From NCBI GenBank assembly GCA_964353255.1, contig CAYGVJ010000031.1, positions 1 to 42,195 of the forward strand: DNA of 42,195 bases. Reading direction: 5' to 3'. How positions within the stretch are numbered: the first letter of the stretch is position 1; each line of letters starts with the position of its first letter. The translations under genes and the position numbers were made by a program. The notes beneath the pieces were generated by a model. It worked only from the letters and a program-made list of their open reading frames with translations. It was not told where the DNA came from and did not search any database. The stretch is from VFZS01 sp964353255. Lineage in GTDB: Bacteria; Acidobacteriota; Terriglobia; Bryobacterales; Bryobacteraceae. Shown in pieces: positions 30,941 to 38,888 of the stretch.

Positions 30941-33814
30941 GTGAGTCCGCAAGAATTCGTCCGGAAATGGCGTCCGTCCACCCTCCGGGAAGATCAGGCG
31001 TCGCAGTCGCATTTCAACGACCTCTGCTCGCTGCTGGAAGAGCCGACCCCAACGGAAGCTGATCCCGCTGGCACGTGGTACTGCTTCGAGGCCGGCGCAA
31101 AGAAAACCGGTGGGGGGACTGGATGGGCCGACGTGTGGAAGAAGGGCCACTTCGCCTGGGAGTACAAAGGCAAGCACAAGGGCCTCGATGCGGCCTTCGC
31201 ACAGCTCCAAAGGTACAGGATCGCACTGCAGAACCCGCCCTTGCTGATCGTGTCGGACATGGACACGATCTCGATCCACACCAACTTCACCTACACCGTC
31301 GAGCAGGTTTACGACATCAGCCTGGAAGACCTCCTCGTGGAGGACAGGCGCAGCCTGTTGAAGCGTGCCTTCGCGGAGCCGGAAGCACTGAAACCGGGCG
31401 TGACCCGCAAGCAGTTGACCGAACAAGCCGCGGCAGAGTTCGCCAAGTTGGCGCAGTCCCTACATACCCGCGGTTACCAGCCCCAGAGGGTAGCGCACTT
31501 TGTCAACAAAGTGCTGTTCTGCCTGTTCGCCGAACACATCAGCATTTTGCCTCCGCACCTGTTCACACGCCTTCTGGAAGCGGCGGCAAAGAGCCCCGGG
31601 CGGTTCCAGGAGATGGCAACCAAGCTCTTCGCCGCCATGAAAGACGGCGGCGACTTCGGCCCGGAGGTGATCGCCTGGTTCAACGGCGGGCTTTTCGACG
31701 ACGATGACGCCCTGCCACTCGACAAGCAGGAGATCGAGCTCATCCGTGGTGTTTCGCAGCTGGACTGGAGCGCGATAGAGCCCTCCATTTTCGGGACGCT
31801 TTTCGAACGCGGTTTGGACCCGCGCAAACGTAGCCAACTGGGCACCCATTACACGGACCGCCGCTCGATCATGCGCATCGTGGAGCCCGTCGTGCTCGCT
31901 CCTCTGCGCCTTGAGTGGGCCGCCACCACGCAGCAGATCGAACAACTCCTTGCTAAGTCGCGCAAGGCTACCAGCAAGAGCACCTCGACCAAGTTTTTCT
32001 TCCAGGCGAAGGAGAAGTGCCGCGAATTCTTGAACCGGCTACAGGGCGTCCGTGTCCTCGACCCCGCGTGCGGCTCGGGCAACTTCCTGTATCTGGCGCT
32101 CCTGGGCTTGAAGGACCTGAAGCGACAGGTCATCGACGAAGCCGAGCAACTGGGCCTTCCTCCGTTTCTACCCGCGGTCGGCCCGCAGTGCGTCACCGGG
32201 ATCGAGATCAACCCCTACGCTGCCGAACTGGCGCGCGTCACCATCTGGATCGGACAGATTCAGTGGATGCTCAATCACGGCTTCGGTCTCTCGCGCGACC
32301 CGATACTTCAGAAGCTGGACCAGATCAGTTGTCGCGACGCTCTGCTCAACGATGATGGCACGGAAGCGCAGTGGCCAGCCGCGGAGTTCATCGTCGGCAA
32401 CCCGCCATTCCTGGGCGACAAGAAGATGATCTGCGAGTTGGGCGAGGAGAAGGTGACGCTGCTGCGCGCCAAGTACAAGGGCCGCGTGCCGGGTGGCGCG
32501 GACCTGGTCACGTATTGGTACGAGAAAGCCTGGCGGGAGATCGCGGCAGGCCGGGCTCGCCAGGCCGGGCTAGTCGCCACCAACTCTATCCGCGGCGGCC
32601 AGAACCGAAAAGTTTTGGACACAATCTGCGAGAGCGGCAGGATCTTCGAGGCATGGAGCGACGAACCCTGGATCCTCGAGGGCGCGGCCGTCCGGGTCTC
32701 GATTGTCTGCTTCCAGGCCCCGTGCGATTCTTCGCTGCCCGCCCGTTTAGACGGTAATCAAGTGGTCGAGATCTACGCCGATCTCAAAGCGCGCACAACA
32801 GAGCGTGCCGTTGCTGACCTTACCAAGGCACGCCGTTTGCCTGAGAATACCGACTGCTGCTTTCAGGGCCCGGTCAAGGTGGGGGCATTTAACATCCCCG
32901 GTCAACTCGCTCGAGAGTGGCTCGCACTTCCCGCGAACCCGAATGGCCGACGCAATTCAGATGTGCTCCGACCATGGGCTAACGGTTTGGACCTGACTCG
33001 GAGACCCTCTGACACTTGGATCATCGACTTCGGTGCGATGGGGCAGTCGTCTGCCGCACTGTACGAAGCTCCCTTCGAGTATGTTCGGAACCACGTGAAG
33101 CCCTTCCGCGATAAGAACCGCGATCGAGGGCGGCGGCTCAATTGGTGGCTGCATGGCAGATCCGGTGAGGACCTCAGGAGTGCAGTCTCACGGTTGAAGC
33201 GCTACATCGCCACGCCCCGAGTGGCGAAGCACAGACTGTTTGTGTGGCTTGAGGGAGCGGTGCTCCCTGATTGCGCGCTTTTCGCGATCGCCCGAGATGA
33301 CGACACGACCTTCGGCATCCTGCACTCCCGGTTCCACGAGGCATGGGCTCTCCGGCTTGGTACGAGCCTTGAAGACCGGCCACGCTATACGCCGACCTCA
33401 ACCTTCGAGACCTTCCCCTTCCCTGAAGGCCTGACGCCCAACATCCCAGCCCCGACCTATGCCAACAACCCGCGGGCCACGGTGATCGCCCAGGCCGCCA
33501 AACGGCTCAACGGACTTCGTGAAAACTGGCTCAGTCCGCCGGAATTGGTGCACCGCCTGCCCGAGGTTGTACCTGGCTTCCCCGAGCGAGTGATCCCGGC
33601 CCATGCGACAGCTGCCCAGCTGCTGAAAACCCGGACGCTGACCAACCTCTACAATCAACGCCCGACGTGGCTCCTCCAGGCACATCAGGAGCTCGATGCG
33701 GCCGTAGCGGCCGCTTACGGATGGCCCGCCGACATAGCCACGGAAGAGGTCCTGCTAAGGCTGCTGCAACTCAATCTCGAACGCAGAGCGGCTTGCGCGT
33801 CCCTTGCCAAGTGA
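30941..33814 (+). CDS. MmeI-like single-chain restriction-modification enzyme (Type IIL/IIG)
   Basis: 957 residues combining nuclease and DNA methyltransferase. The N-terminal PD-(D/E)xK nuclease has D64 and E74-Y-K76 in GWADVWKKGHFAWEYKGK, as in MmeI. A helical connector follows. The N6-adenine methyltransferase has SAM motif I LDPACGSGNF (373-382) and motif IV NPPF (487-490). The last about 300 residues are the target recognition region, where specificity would be set. In MmeI-type systems one strand is methylated and no separate methylase is needed. The start is GTG with AGAGG partly overlapping it, which is weak. 275 bases upstream (30666-30940) show no other gene; GGCGGTT..GTCAGAGCG at about 30731-30751 may be a further tRNA scrap. 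Confidence 0.88.
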   Translation: MSPQEFVRKWRPSTLREDQASQSHFNDLCSLLEEPTPTEADPAGTWYCFEAGAKKTGGGTGWADVWKKGHFAWEYKGKHKGLDAAFAQLQRYRIALQNPPLLIVSDMDTISIHTNFTYTVEQVYDISLEDLLVEDRRSLLKRAFAEPEALKPGVTRKQLTEQAAAEFAKLAQSLHTRGYQPQRVAHFVNKVLFCLFAEHISILPPHLFTRLLEAAAKSPGRFQEMATKLFAAMKDGGDFGPEVIAWFNGGLFDDDDALPLDKQEIELIRGVSQLDWSAIEPSIFGTLFERGLDPRKRSQLGTHYTDRRSIMRIVEPVVLAPLRLEWAATTQQIEQLLAKSRKATSKSTSTKFFFQAKEKCREFLNRLQGVRVLDPACGSGNFLYLALLGLKDLKRQVIDEAEQLGLPPFLPAVGPQCVTGIEINPYAAELARVTIWIGQIQWMLNHGFGLSRDPILQKLDQISCRDALLNDDGTEAQWPAAEFIVGNPPFLGDKKMICELGEEKVTLLRAKYKGRVPGGADLVTYWYEKAWREIAAGRARQAGLVATNSIRGGQNRKVLDTICESGRIFEAWSDEPWILEGAAVRVSIVCFQAPCDSSLPARLDGNQVVEIYADLKARTTERAVADLTKARRLPENTDCCFQGPVKVGAFNIPGQLAREWLALPANPNGRRNSDVLRPWANGLDLTRRPSDTWIIDFGAMGQSSAALYEAPFEYVRNHVKPFRDKNRDRGRRLNWWLHGRSGEDLRSAVSRLKRYIATPRVAKHRLFVWLEGAVLPDCALFAIARDDDTTFGILHSRFHEAWALRLGTSLEDRPRYTPTSTFETFPFPEGLTPNIPAPTYANNPRATVIAQAAKRLNGLRENWLSPPELVHRLPEVVPGFPERVIPAHATAAQLLKTRTLTNLYNQRPTWLLQAHQELDAAVAAAYGWPADIATEEVLLRLLQLNLERRAACASLAK

Positions 33815-34068
33815 CAGCTCGCACGGAACCTCCCAGCTTTTCACCCGCTGAAAGCGACCGGCGAGTCCAAGTCGGAGAGAGACCAGCAACGTCGCTACCC
33901 CAGTATTCCCGCTGTCGGGTACCCGGGGCCTCAGCGTCGGCACAGGGTGTGCTGGTTCCAGTCCCCCGCTCCCAACCAACACCTCGATCGCTTCTCCCGC
34001 GCAGCATCCACGTCATCCGCGTGCAGTCGTTCCCTCAACACAAGGTTGCTCCCGCCTTGAGCCCTTGG

Positions 34069-34140
34069 CAGACCGTCAGCCCGCGACCCTGCGGTACAAG
34101 CAGAAGGCGGAAGCTTGGAGCCCTCCACCGCGCACCGGGG
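34069..34140 (+). pseudogene. Decayed tRNA-Val copy 2 (old attachment site)
   Basis: CAGACCGTCAG aligns with the D-arm; GGTACAAGCAG still holds the TAC anticodon but has lost part of the stem; GAGCCCTCCACCGC is identical to the T-arm/acceptor of the intact gene, followed by GCACCGGGG. Many stem mismatches make it non-functional. It separates the restriction-modification module from the GIY-YIG module. The bases from the methyltransferase stop to here (33815-34068) hold nothing recognised. Confidence 0.7.
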
Positions 34141-34213
34141 TAGCAGGGACGCAGCCTCTCGGGCAACGCACAAGCCGATATGGCGCGGTATACTATCACG
34201 CAGGGCAGTAGCA

Positions 34214-34648
34214 ATGTACGTGCTGACCGGACCGCCCGCCATCTTGAATCCGGGGCTCGCCCCCGAGCCAGGGTTCCCGTACCCTCCGGGCCCTGCCGTT
34301 TCGGGGGAACGCGACTGGTCCGACGTGGTGGTGAAGGGCCTGTTGTTTGTCGGGGCCGCCTGGCTCACCGCAGAGGTCTTTCGGGGATTATCCCTGCCGC
34401 GCAGCAATCGCGCGCCGCGCAACACTTATCGATACGGGCTCTCCGAGGGGAACACCAACGTCCAGTATGGCATCACAAACGATCCGGTTCGGAGGCGCGC
34501 TGAGCACGCCGCGGACGGGAAACGTTTCACTTCGATGCGGATCCTTGGTCCCGTGGTGACAAGACAGTCCGCGCTGGCTTGGGAACGGGCCAGCATTGAG
34601 GGCTATCAGCGTCGACACGGACGACGTCCCCGGTACAACAAGGTCTGA
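34214..34648 (+). CDS. Membrane-anchored GIY-YIG nuclease-like protein
   Basis: 144 residues. Proline-rich N-terminus, one hydrophobic helix at 38-56 (VVVKGLLFVGAAWLTAEVF), then a GIY-YIG-type domain from about 70: YRYGL replaces GIY, QYGITND replaces YIG, followed by R93/R94, H98, a Glu in AWERASIEGY (E124) and a terminal Asn (N142). Key positions of the fold are kept, so nuclease activity is possible. A longer frame from 34115 overlaps the tRNA relic and is unlikely. TATACT about 20 bases upstream may be the promoter. Function unknown; the context is defence or mobile DNA. Confidence 0.55.
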   Translation: MYVLTGPPAILNPGLAPEPGFPYPPGPAVSGERDWSDVVVKGLLFVGAAWLTAEVFRGLSLPRSNRAPRNTYRYGLSEGNTNVQYGITNDPVRRRAEHAADGKRFTSMRILGPVVTRQSALAWERASIEGYQRRHGRRPRYNKV

Positions 34649-34668
34649 CGCGGGATCAGAGAACCTGG

Positions 34669-34749
34669 CTAGTCCTTCAGCCTCTTGAGGATGTGATAGC
34701 CCAGCCACATGCCGCCGTCCTGCCAGTACACGTAGCGCACCGCGTCCAT
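34669..34749 (-). pseudogene. HicB-like antitoxin fragment
   Basis: A 26-codon frame MDAVRYVYWQDGGMWLGYHI..: the phrase RYVYWQDGGMWLGY resembles the start of HicB-family antitoxins, after which the match stops. No hicA is nearby. Likely a leftover of a deleted toxin-antitoxin pair. The remaining bases to 35079 show nothing I can identify. Confidence 0.35.
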
Positions 34750-35079
34750 AACCGCAGTTTAGACGCAATCCCAGGGCCCGACAAACAGGGGACGCCCGCT
34801 GTACGCGTACAGAGCGGCCCGGAAGCGATCGACAAGGCGTAAGTGATGCCTGGGGGACACCCTCCGGCGCGTCCTGGGGGCTAGAATCGCCGAATCCGGG
34901 GGCCAATGACCCCGAGGAGCGGAACAGGGGTGCTGGCACTTGCCGGCGCCCTTCATCTTTGCTCGGCAGCCGCGGGCCGTCTGACTTCCGATGATCCCCC
35001 CTTCTCGGGCACGAGCGGCAGCAACTGCCGGCGGCCCGGGTGTCCGGGGATCTCACGCTAAGAATATTTCAACAAAGTC

Positions 35080-35790
35080 CTAGTGCAGCTCAGGTATGCC
35101 GAAGTAAACCGCAACACTCCTCTTTGGCGCGCCAAACGTGGCTTGGTGTTTGAACGGTACGCCCGCTGCCGAAAACGCTCGCCGTACAGTTTGTTCGCTT
35201 TCGGTCACTTCAACCCATGCTCCCCCAGGGGTCGCGCCTTCAAATCCAAGGCCCATGCCGATGCTAACGCCAGGTCGGCGTACGGTCGACATCGCTCGCC
35301 GTACACCAACTCCAATGTCCCATTTAGCTTCGCGGAACAGTTGAGCGAAATCAAGAGCAATCACACATATGTCTTCTCTGGACGGGGGGCAAGCAATAGC
35401 AATGGGCAGTCGAGGAGAAACATGCGACTGCAGGACTTGGAGAAAGGCCGCACGTCTGCTTGGCGACAACTTCAAAACGGCAATTTCCGACTGCTGTCGG
35501 TATTTGTCAATGAACCTAGAAGCGAGGGCAATGCCACACAGCAGCGTTAGGACACCGATGATGATCCGAACGCATCGCGACCGCGAAAGATAGCGCAGGC
35601 TTAAGAGTACAGTCACTAGGCCCGCACACACGAGACCCCCGGCAACCAGAAGATTAACGAAGCCACCCATAGCCAGCCCCGCGGTCACAAGGCCAATGGC
35701 CAGAGCTACGACTGTAACTTTGACACCGAACGACCACGACGCATTCTCGTGCGGTCGGCTGTTCTTCCGCTGTTTAGGGTTTTCCTTCAT
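35080..35790 (-). CDS. Membrane protein of unknown function
   Basis: About 236 residues from the ATG at 35790 (MKENPKQRKNSRPHEN), with in-frame starts at 35859 and 35937 as alternatives. A charged N-terminus is followed by three closely spaced hydrophobic stretches (VTVVALAIGLVTAGLAMGG, LLVAGGLVCAGLVTVLL, IIIGVLTLLCGIALAS), then a soluble C-terminal domain of about 130 residues (LPIAIACPPSREDICVIALDFAQLFREAKWDIG) that reads like an alpha/beta fold. No family recognised. The sequence is visibly less GC-rich than neighbouring core genes, which fits acquired DNA. Confidence 0.55.
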   Translation of the reverse strand: MKENPKQRKNSRPHENASWSFGVKVTVVALAIGLVTAGLAMGGFVNLLVAGGLVCAGLVTVLLSLRYLSRSRCVRIIIGVLTLLCGIALASRFIDKYRQQSEIAVLKLSPSRRAAFLQVLQSHVSPRLPIAIACPPSREDICVIALDFAQLFREAKWDIGVGVRRAMSTVRRPGVSIGMGLGFEGATPGGAWVEVTESEQTVRRAFSAAGVPFKHQATFGAPKRSVAVYFGIPELH

Positions 35791-35981
35791 CGTGGATTCC
35801 GCCTTTGACAACTTCTTTACCAGGATTTCCTCTTTCGCACCCTGGCCACCATTTATCATACATCCAACCGGCTCCGTCGGAGCCGGCCTCGTTAGCGGGA
35901 GTCCCCAGTTGGGTCTTGGGGCTGGCTTCCAGCACACCTTGCGGTTCTCGGGCGTGAGGAATGGCCACCGGGCGCAGCGGC

Positions 35982-36548
35982 CTACAACCCGACTCGGGCA
36001 GCCGCGTTGTCCCGAAAGAGCGAAGCGTCCCGGATGTAGCGCCGCACCATCACGGTGCTGCGATGGCCCGTTTGGGCCATGATGTTACGCTCGGTGGCGC
36101 CCGCAATCGCGGCGGCCGTGACAAGGCCGGCCCGTAGGCTGTGGCCGGCGAACGTTCGCGCATCCCTGCCGGAAGCCTGGGCTTGGCGTTTGACGATCAG
36201 AGCAACCGCCTTGTCGGAGAGACGCCCCGGCTGTACCCGGCCGTGACGATTCACACTCCGAAACAGCGGGCCGGCCCTGATCCCCGCCGCTTCGAGCCAA
36301 GCACAGAGGGACCGCACCGGGCAAGTGGCAGGGTTCGACCCGTAGGGGATACCGATCTTTCGGCCTTCGCCTTCCTGGTCGGTTTTTGATCTGCGGAGCG
36401 TTACGACCAAGCCATCATTCGTGAAGCTGGCGTCTTCCACATTCAGCCCCACAAGCTCGGAGCGGCGGAAGGCGCCCGCGAAGCCGATGAGCAGGAGTGC
36501 CCGGTCCCGTGTGCCGAGTAGGCCCTCCGGCAACGTAGCCAGCATCAC
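35982..36548 (-). pseudogene. Tyrosine recombinase, catalytic domain only (5' truncated)
   Basis: 188 codons that hold a full catalytic domain: Arg I in GAFRRSELVGL, Lys in RRSKTDQEGEG, H-S-L-R in AGHSLRAGL, His in AQTGHRSTV and the nucleophile Tyr in VRRYIRDA. The N-terminal SAM-like core-binding domain is gone; the recognisable sequence begins at MLATLPEGLLGTRDRALLL, where a second recombinase starts on the other strand. Without the arm/core-binding domain it is unlikely to recombine DNA alone. Confidence 0.8.
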
Positions 36549-36947
36549 GCGGCCTGGTACGCGGGCGAGTTCGGGCTGCTACAGCCGGACTGGTACGTGT
36601 TCCCGGGTTGCAGCCGGGCCAGGCCGGTTGATCCGGCGCGGGCGGTGGCGTCGATGAAACGCGCCTGGGAGACTGTGCGGCAGGCCGCGGGCGTTCAATG
36701 CAGGCTCCACGACCTGCGGCACACCTTCTGCACCAAGATGGCCGAGGCCGGCGTGCCGGAGGCCACTATGCTTGATATGATGGGACACGTGAGCGCGGCC
36801 ATGCTGCGGCGATACTCCCACATCCGGGCCAGAGCGCGCCGGGAGGCGATTGACGCGCTGGAGGCCCGCTCGGTTTCAGTTGGGGTCCCCACAAAAGTCC
36901 CCACAGTGGACCGTTTCGGGGCGTCCCGATCGCCCGTAACTCAGTGA
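36543..36947 (+). pseudogene. Phage-type integrase, C-terminal fragment (5' truncated)
   Basis: C-terminal part of a different tyrosine recombinase, beginning HHAAWYAGEFGL and running to three bases before the right tRNA-Val. It has HDLRHTF (His and Arg II), LDMMGHVS (His III) and LRRYSHI (Tyr nucleophile), but Arg I and the N-terminal domain are missing. GTG at 36597 could start a shorter product. Its position next to the tRNA is the normal one for an integrase that uses that tRNA, so it probably drove the last integration before truncation. Confidence 0.8.
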
Positions 36948-36949
36948 AA

Positions 36950-37026
36950 GGGCGGTTAGCTCAGCCGGTCAGAGCGCCTGCCTTACAAGCAGGAGGTCGG
37001 AGGTTCGAGCCCTCCACCGCCCACCA
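36950..37026 (+). tRNA. tRNA-Val(TAC), right copy
   Basis: Identical in all 77 positions to the copy at 29759, including CCA, and intact in every stem. The integrase fragment ends three bases upstream, so its native promoter is not obvious. Right attachment site of the island. The identity extends three bases (GGG) beyond CCA and stops at the first base upstream. Confidence 0.95.
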
Positions 37027-37043
37027 GGGGTTTCCGAGGCCCA

Positions 37044-37787
37044 ATGAAGCACCTCAGCTTCGATATCGAGATCTCCAACGTGTTCGACTTGAAGCCCGGC
37101 GAGGATCTGCTGGACCACGCGCCGTTTCAGATCGCGGTGGCGGCCACGGTGGACTCCGACGGCAACAGCCGGCTGTGGTACACGGCCGGCGGCGACGGGA
37201 CGCCCGCTGCGGCGATGGATCGGTCGAAGGCACAGGAACTCCTGGCCTTCCTGCTGAAGATGCAGCAAGAAGGATGGCCATTGTTCGCCTGGAATGGTCT
37301 GGGCTTCGATCTACGCTGGATCGGCTACAACGCCGGCGACATGGAAACCGCGGCCAGGGTGGCGCTGGATTCGTACGATCCGATGTTCCAGTTCTTCAAC
37401 CAGCGCGGGTTTACGGTCGGGCTGGCGGCGGTGGCCGAGGCCATGGGCGTGCGGCAAACCAAACTCATGAATCCCGCCGACGCGCCCCGGGAATGGAGCA
37501 AGGGCAACTACCAGCGCGTGATGGACTACGTGATCGGCGACTGCCAGATCACCAACGCGATCGTCGAAGCCATTGCGCGCCGGGGCTGTGTGGCATGGCG
37601 CACGCAGAAAGGAACGGTCAGCTCCGAGCCTATGCCGCGGTTCAAGAGCGTCGCCGAAGTCCTGCGCGACCCGGAGCCGGACCAGTCCTGGATGACCGGC
37701 GGGGGCCTCAAGCGCAGTAAGTTTACGGGCTGGCTGCCAGCGCACGTTTTGGCCCGCGAGCGCGGGCCCAAAACCCCTCTGTTATAA
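37044..37787 (+). CDS. Predicted 3'-5' exonuclease, RNase H-fold (DnaQ/PolB-like)
   Basis: 247 residues. DEDD-type exonuclease motifs are visible: Exo I LSFDIEI near the N-terminus, Exo II AWNGLGFDLRWIG, and Exo III RVMDYVIGDCQITNAI with the final Asp (DEDDy type judging by the Tyr). No polymerase domain. Nucleic-acid degrading role likely, but the biological substrate is unknown. It begins 17 bases after the right tRNA-Val; it might be host DNA or cargo from an integration on that side. A strong hairpin sits in its last codons and its TAA stop overlaps the TATAAT of the next gene. Confidence 0.72.
   Translation: MKHLSFDIEISNVFDLKPGEDLLDHAPFQIAVAATVDSDGNSRLWYTAGGDGTPAAAMDRSKAQELLAFLLKMQQEGWPLFAWNGLGFDLRWIGYNAGDMETAARVALDSYDPMFQFFNQRGFTVGLAAVAEAMGVRQTKLMNPADAPREWSKGNYQRVMDYVIGDCQITNAIVEAIARRGCVAWRTQKGTVSSEPMPRFKSVAEVLRDPEPDQSWMTGGGLKRSKFTGWLPAHVLARERGPKTPLL
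37746..37774 (+). terminator. Long hairpin in the last codons of the exonuclease gene
   Basis: GTTTTGGCCCGCG, loop AG, then CGCGGGCCCAAAAC: about 13 pairs with one bulged C. It ends 13 bases before the end of the stop codon and directly precedes the TPR-gene promoter, so it probably isolates the two genes. Confidence 0.55.
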
Positions 37788-37788
37788 T
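37783..37788 (+). promoter_or_regulatory. Extended -10 of the TPR gene
   Basis: TG-T-TATAAT, a consensus extended -10, ends six bases before the GTG start, so transcription should start at the start codon. It overlaps the TAA of the exonuclease gene. Confidence 0.55.
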
Positions 37789-37794
37789 GCGGGC

Positions 37795-38835
37795 GTGTTG
37801 CGCGCCTGGCCGCCGGCCGCATCAGGCTTGATTCTCCTGGGAGCGCTGGGCCTGTTCGGATCGCAGAACCCGGAGGCGTTTGCTCACCGGAAGGCTGGCG
37901 CGGATCTTCTTCAGCGCGGCGAGGTGGAGCAGGCGGTCCGCGAGTTGAAGGCCGCGGTGGCGCTAGATCCCGAATCCGCGGCGGGCCATATGCTGCTGGG
38001 CCAGGCCTACGTGGCGCAGCGTTCCCTCAGCCTGATCGCGGAAGCCAAGGCCGAGTTTCAGCAAGCGCTGGACATCGACCCGAGCCTGTTCTGGGCGCGC
38101 TTCTACCTGGCCAGGGTCTACATAGACTTCGGCCAGTACGAGAAGGCCAGAGGCGAACTGGAGCGCGGCCTCCAGGACCGGCCGAACGTGCCGCATTTTC
38201 TCTCCCTGCTGGGGGAGGTGAACCGCAAGCTGGGCAAGCCCGAGGCGTCGCTGGAGCTGAACCGGAAGGCCATCGAGCTCGACCCGACCATGTCGCCGGC
38301 CCACTACTATCGGGCCCTCGCCTACATGGACCTCAAGAAGGATGACGACGCGATCCGCGAGCTGGAGAGCGCCATTCAGTCGAAGCACGTGGCGCCGGAG
38401 ATGTATCTCACGCTGGGCTCGCTGTACACTCAGCGGAAGCGCTACGCCGAGGCGGAGTCAGTCTGCAAGAAAGCCATCGCGCTCGATCCCTCCCGCGCGG
38501 AAGCCTACCTGAACATGGCGCAGCTCGATAACGTCCAGGGCTGGAGCGACAAGGCGCTGGCGGCGGTGCGGCTGGCGGCGCCGGAGGGCAAGAGCTTCCC
38601 CACTTCGCCCTACTACCAGCAACTTCAGGGGAACATCGCCTTCGAGCGTGGGCGGGCGTACCAGGCCAAGCGGATGACGGCGCAGGCCATCGAGGCCTTT
38701 TCTCAGGCGCTCGAATTCGACCCGAGCCGCAGCGAGACTCACCGGCGACTTTCCGAGCTGTACTCAGAGCAAGGGGACACGCTTCGGGCCCGCCAGCACG
38801 CCGCGGCGGCAGAGAAGCTGCCGCGTCTGCCATAG
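37795..38835 (+). CDS. Secreted tetratricopeptide-repeat protein
   Basis: 346 residues. N-terminal signal peptide or anchor (AASGLILLGALGLFGSQ). At least seven TPR-like helical pairs cover the rest, e.g. GEVEQAVRELKAAVALDPES, AKAEFQQALDIDPSLFWARF, RYAEAESVCKKAIALDPSRA and AIEAFSQALEFDPSRSE. Scaffold for protein-protein contacts in the periplasm. It converges on a CRTAC1/ASPIC gene; TPR and ASPIC proteins are often neighbours in Acidobacteria, and I infer, weakly, that they cooperate. The start is GTG with no Shine-Dalgarno. Confidence 0.85.
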   Translation: MLRAWPPAASGLILLGALGLFGSQNPEAFAHRKAGADLLQRGEVEQAVRELKAAVALDPESAAGHMLLGQAYVAQRSLSLIAEAKAEFQQALDIDPSLFWARFYLARVYIDFGQYEKARGELERGLQDRPNVPHFLSLLGEVNRKLGKPEASLELNRKAIELDPTMSPAHYYRALAYMDLKKDDDAIRELESAIQSKHVAPEMYLTLGSLYTQRKRYAEAESVCKKAIALDPSRAEAYLNMAQLDNVQGWSDKALAAVRLAAPEGKSFPTSPYYQQLQGNIAFERGRAYQAKRMTAQAIEAFSQALEFDPSRSETHRRLSELYSEQGDTLRARQHAAAAEKLPRLP

Positions 38836-38888
38836 GATGAGCGCGGCAGACCGCTCCCTGACGGTCGCGGCTCGGAACCCACCCGTGC

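Larger units (their letters stand above)
29759..37029. mobile_element. tRNA-Val-bounded genomic island, composite
   Basis: Bounded by an 80-bp perfect direct repeat (29759-29838 and 36950-37029), which is the whole tRNA-Val gene plus GGG. Two decayed tRNA-Val copies at 30601-30665 and 34069-34140 split it into three modules: toxin-antitoxin (DUF433/DUF5615), MmeI-like restriction-modification, and GIY-YIG plus recombinase remnants. A truncated tyrosine recombinase ends three bases before the right tRNA. This layout fits repeated site-specific integration at one tRNA gene, with decay of older attachment sites. Confidence 0.75.

Noticed and set aside
34388..35056. Open frame of 222 codons on the minus strand
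   Set aside because: It overlaps the GIY-YIG gene on the other strand and reads as Arg/Pro/Ser-rich without motif.
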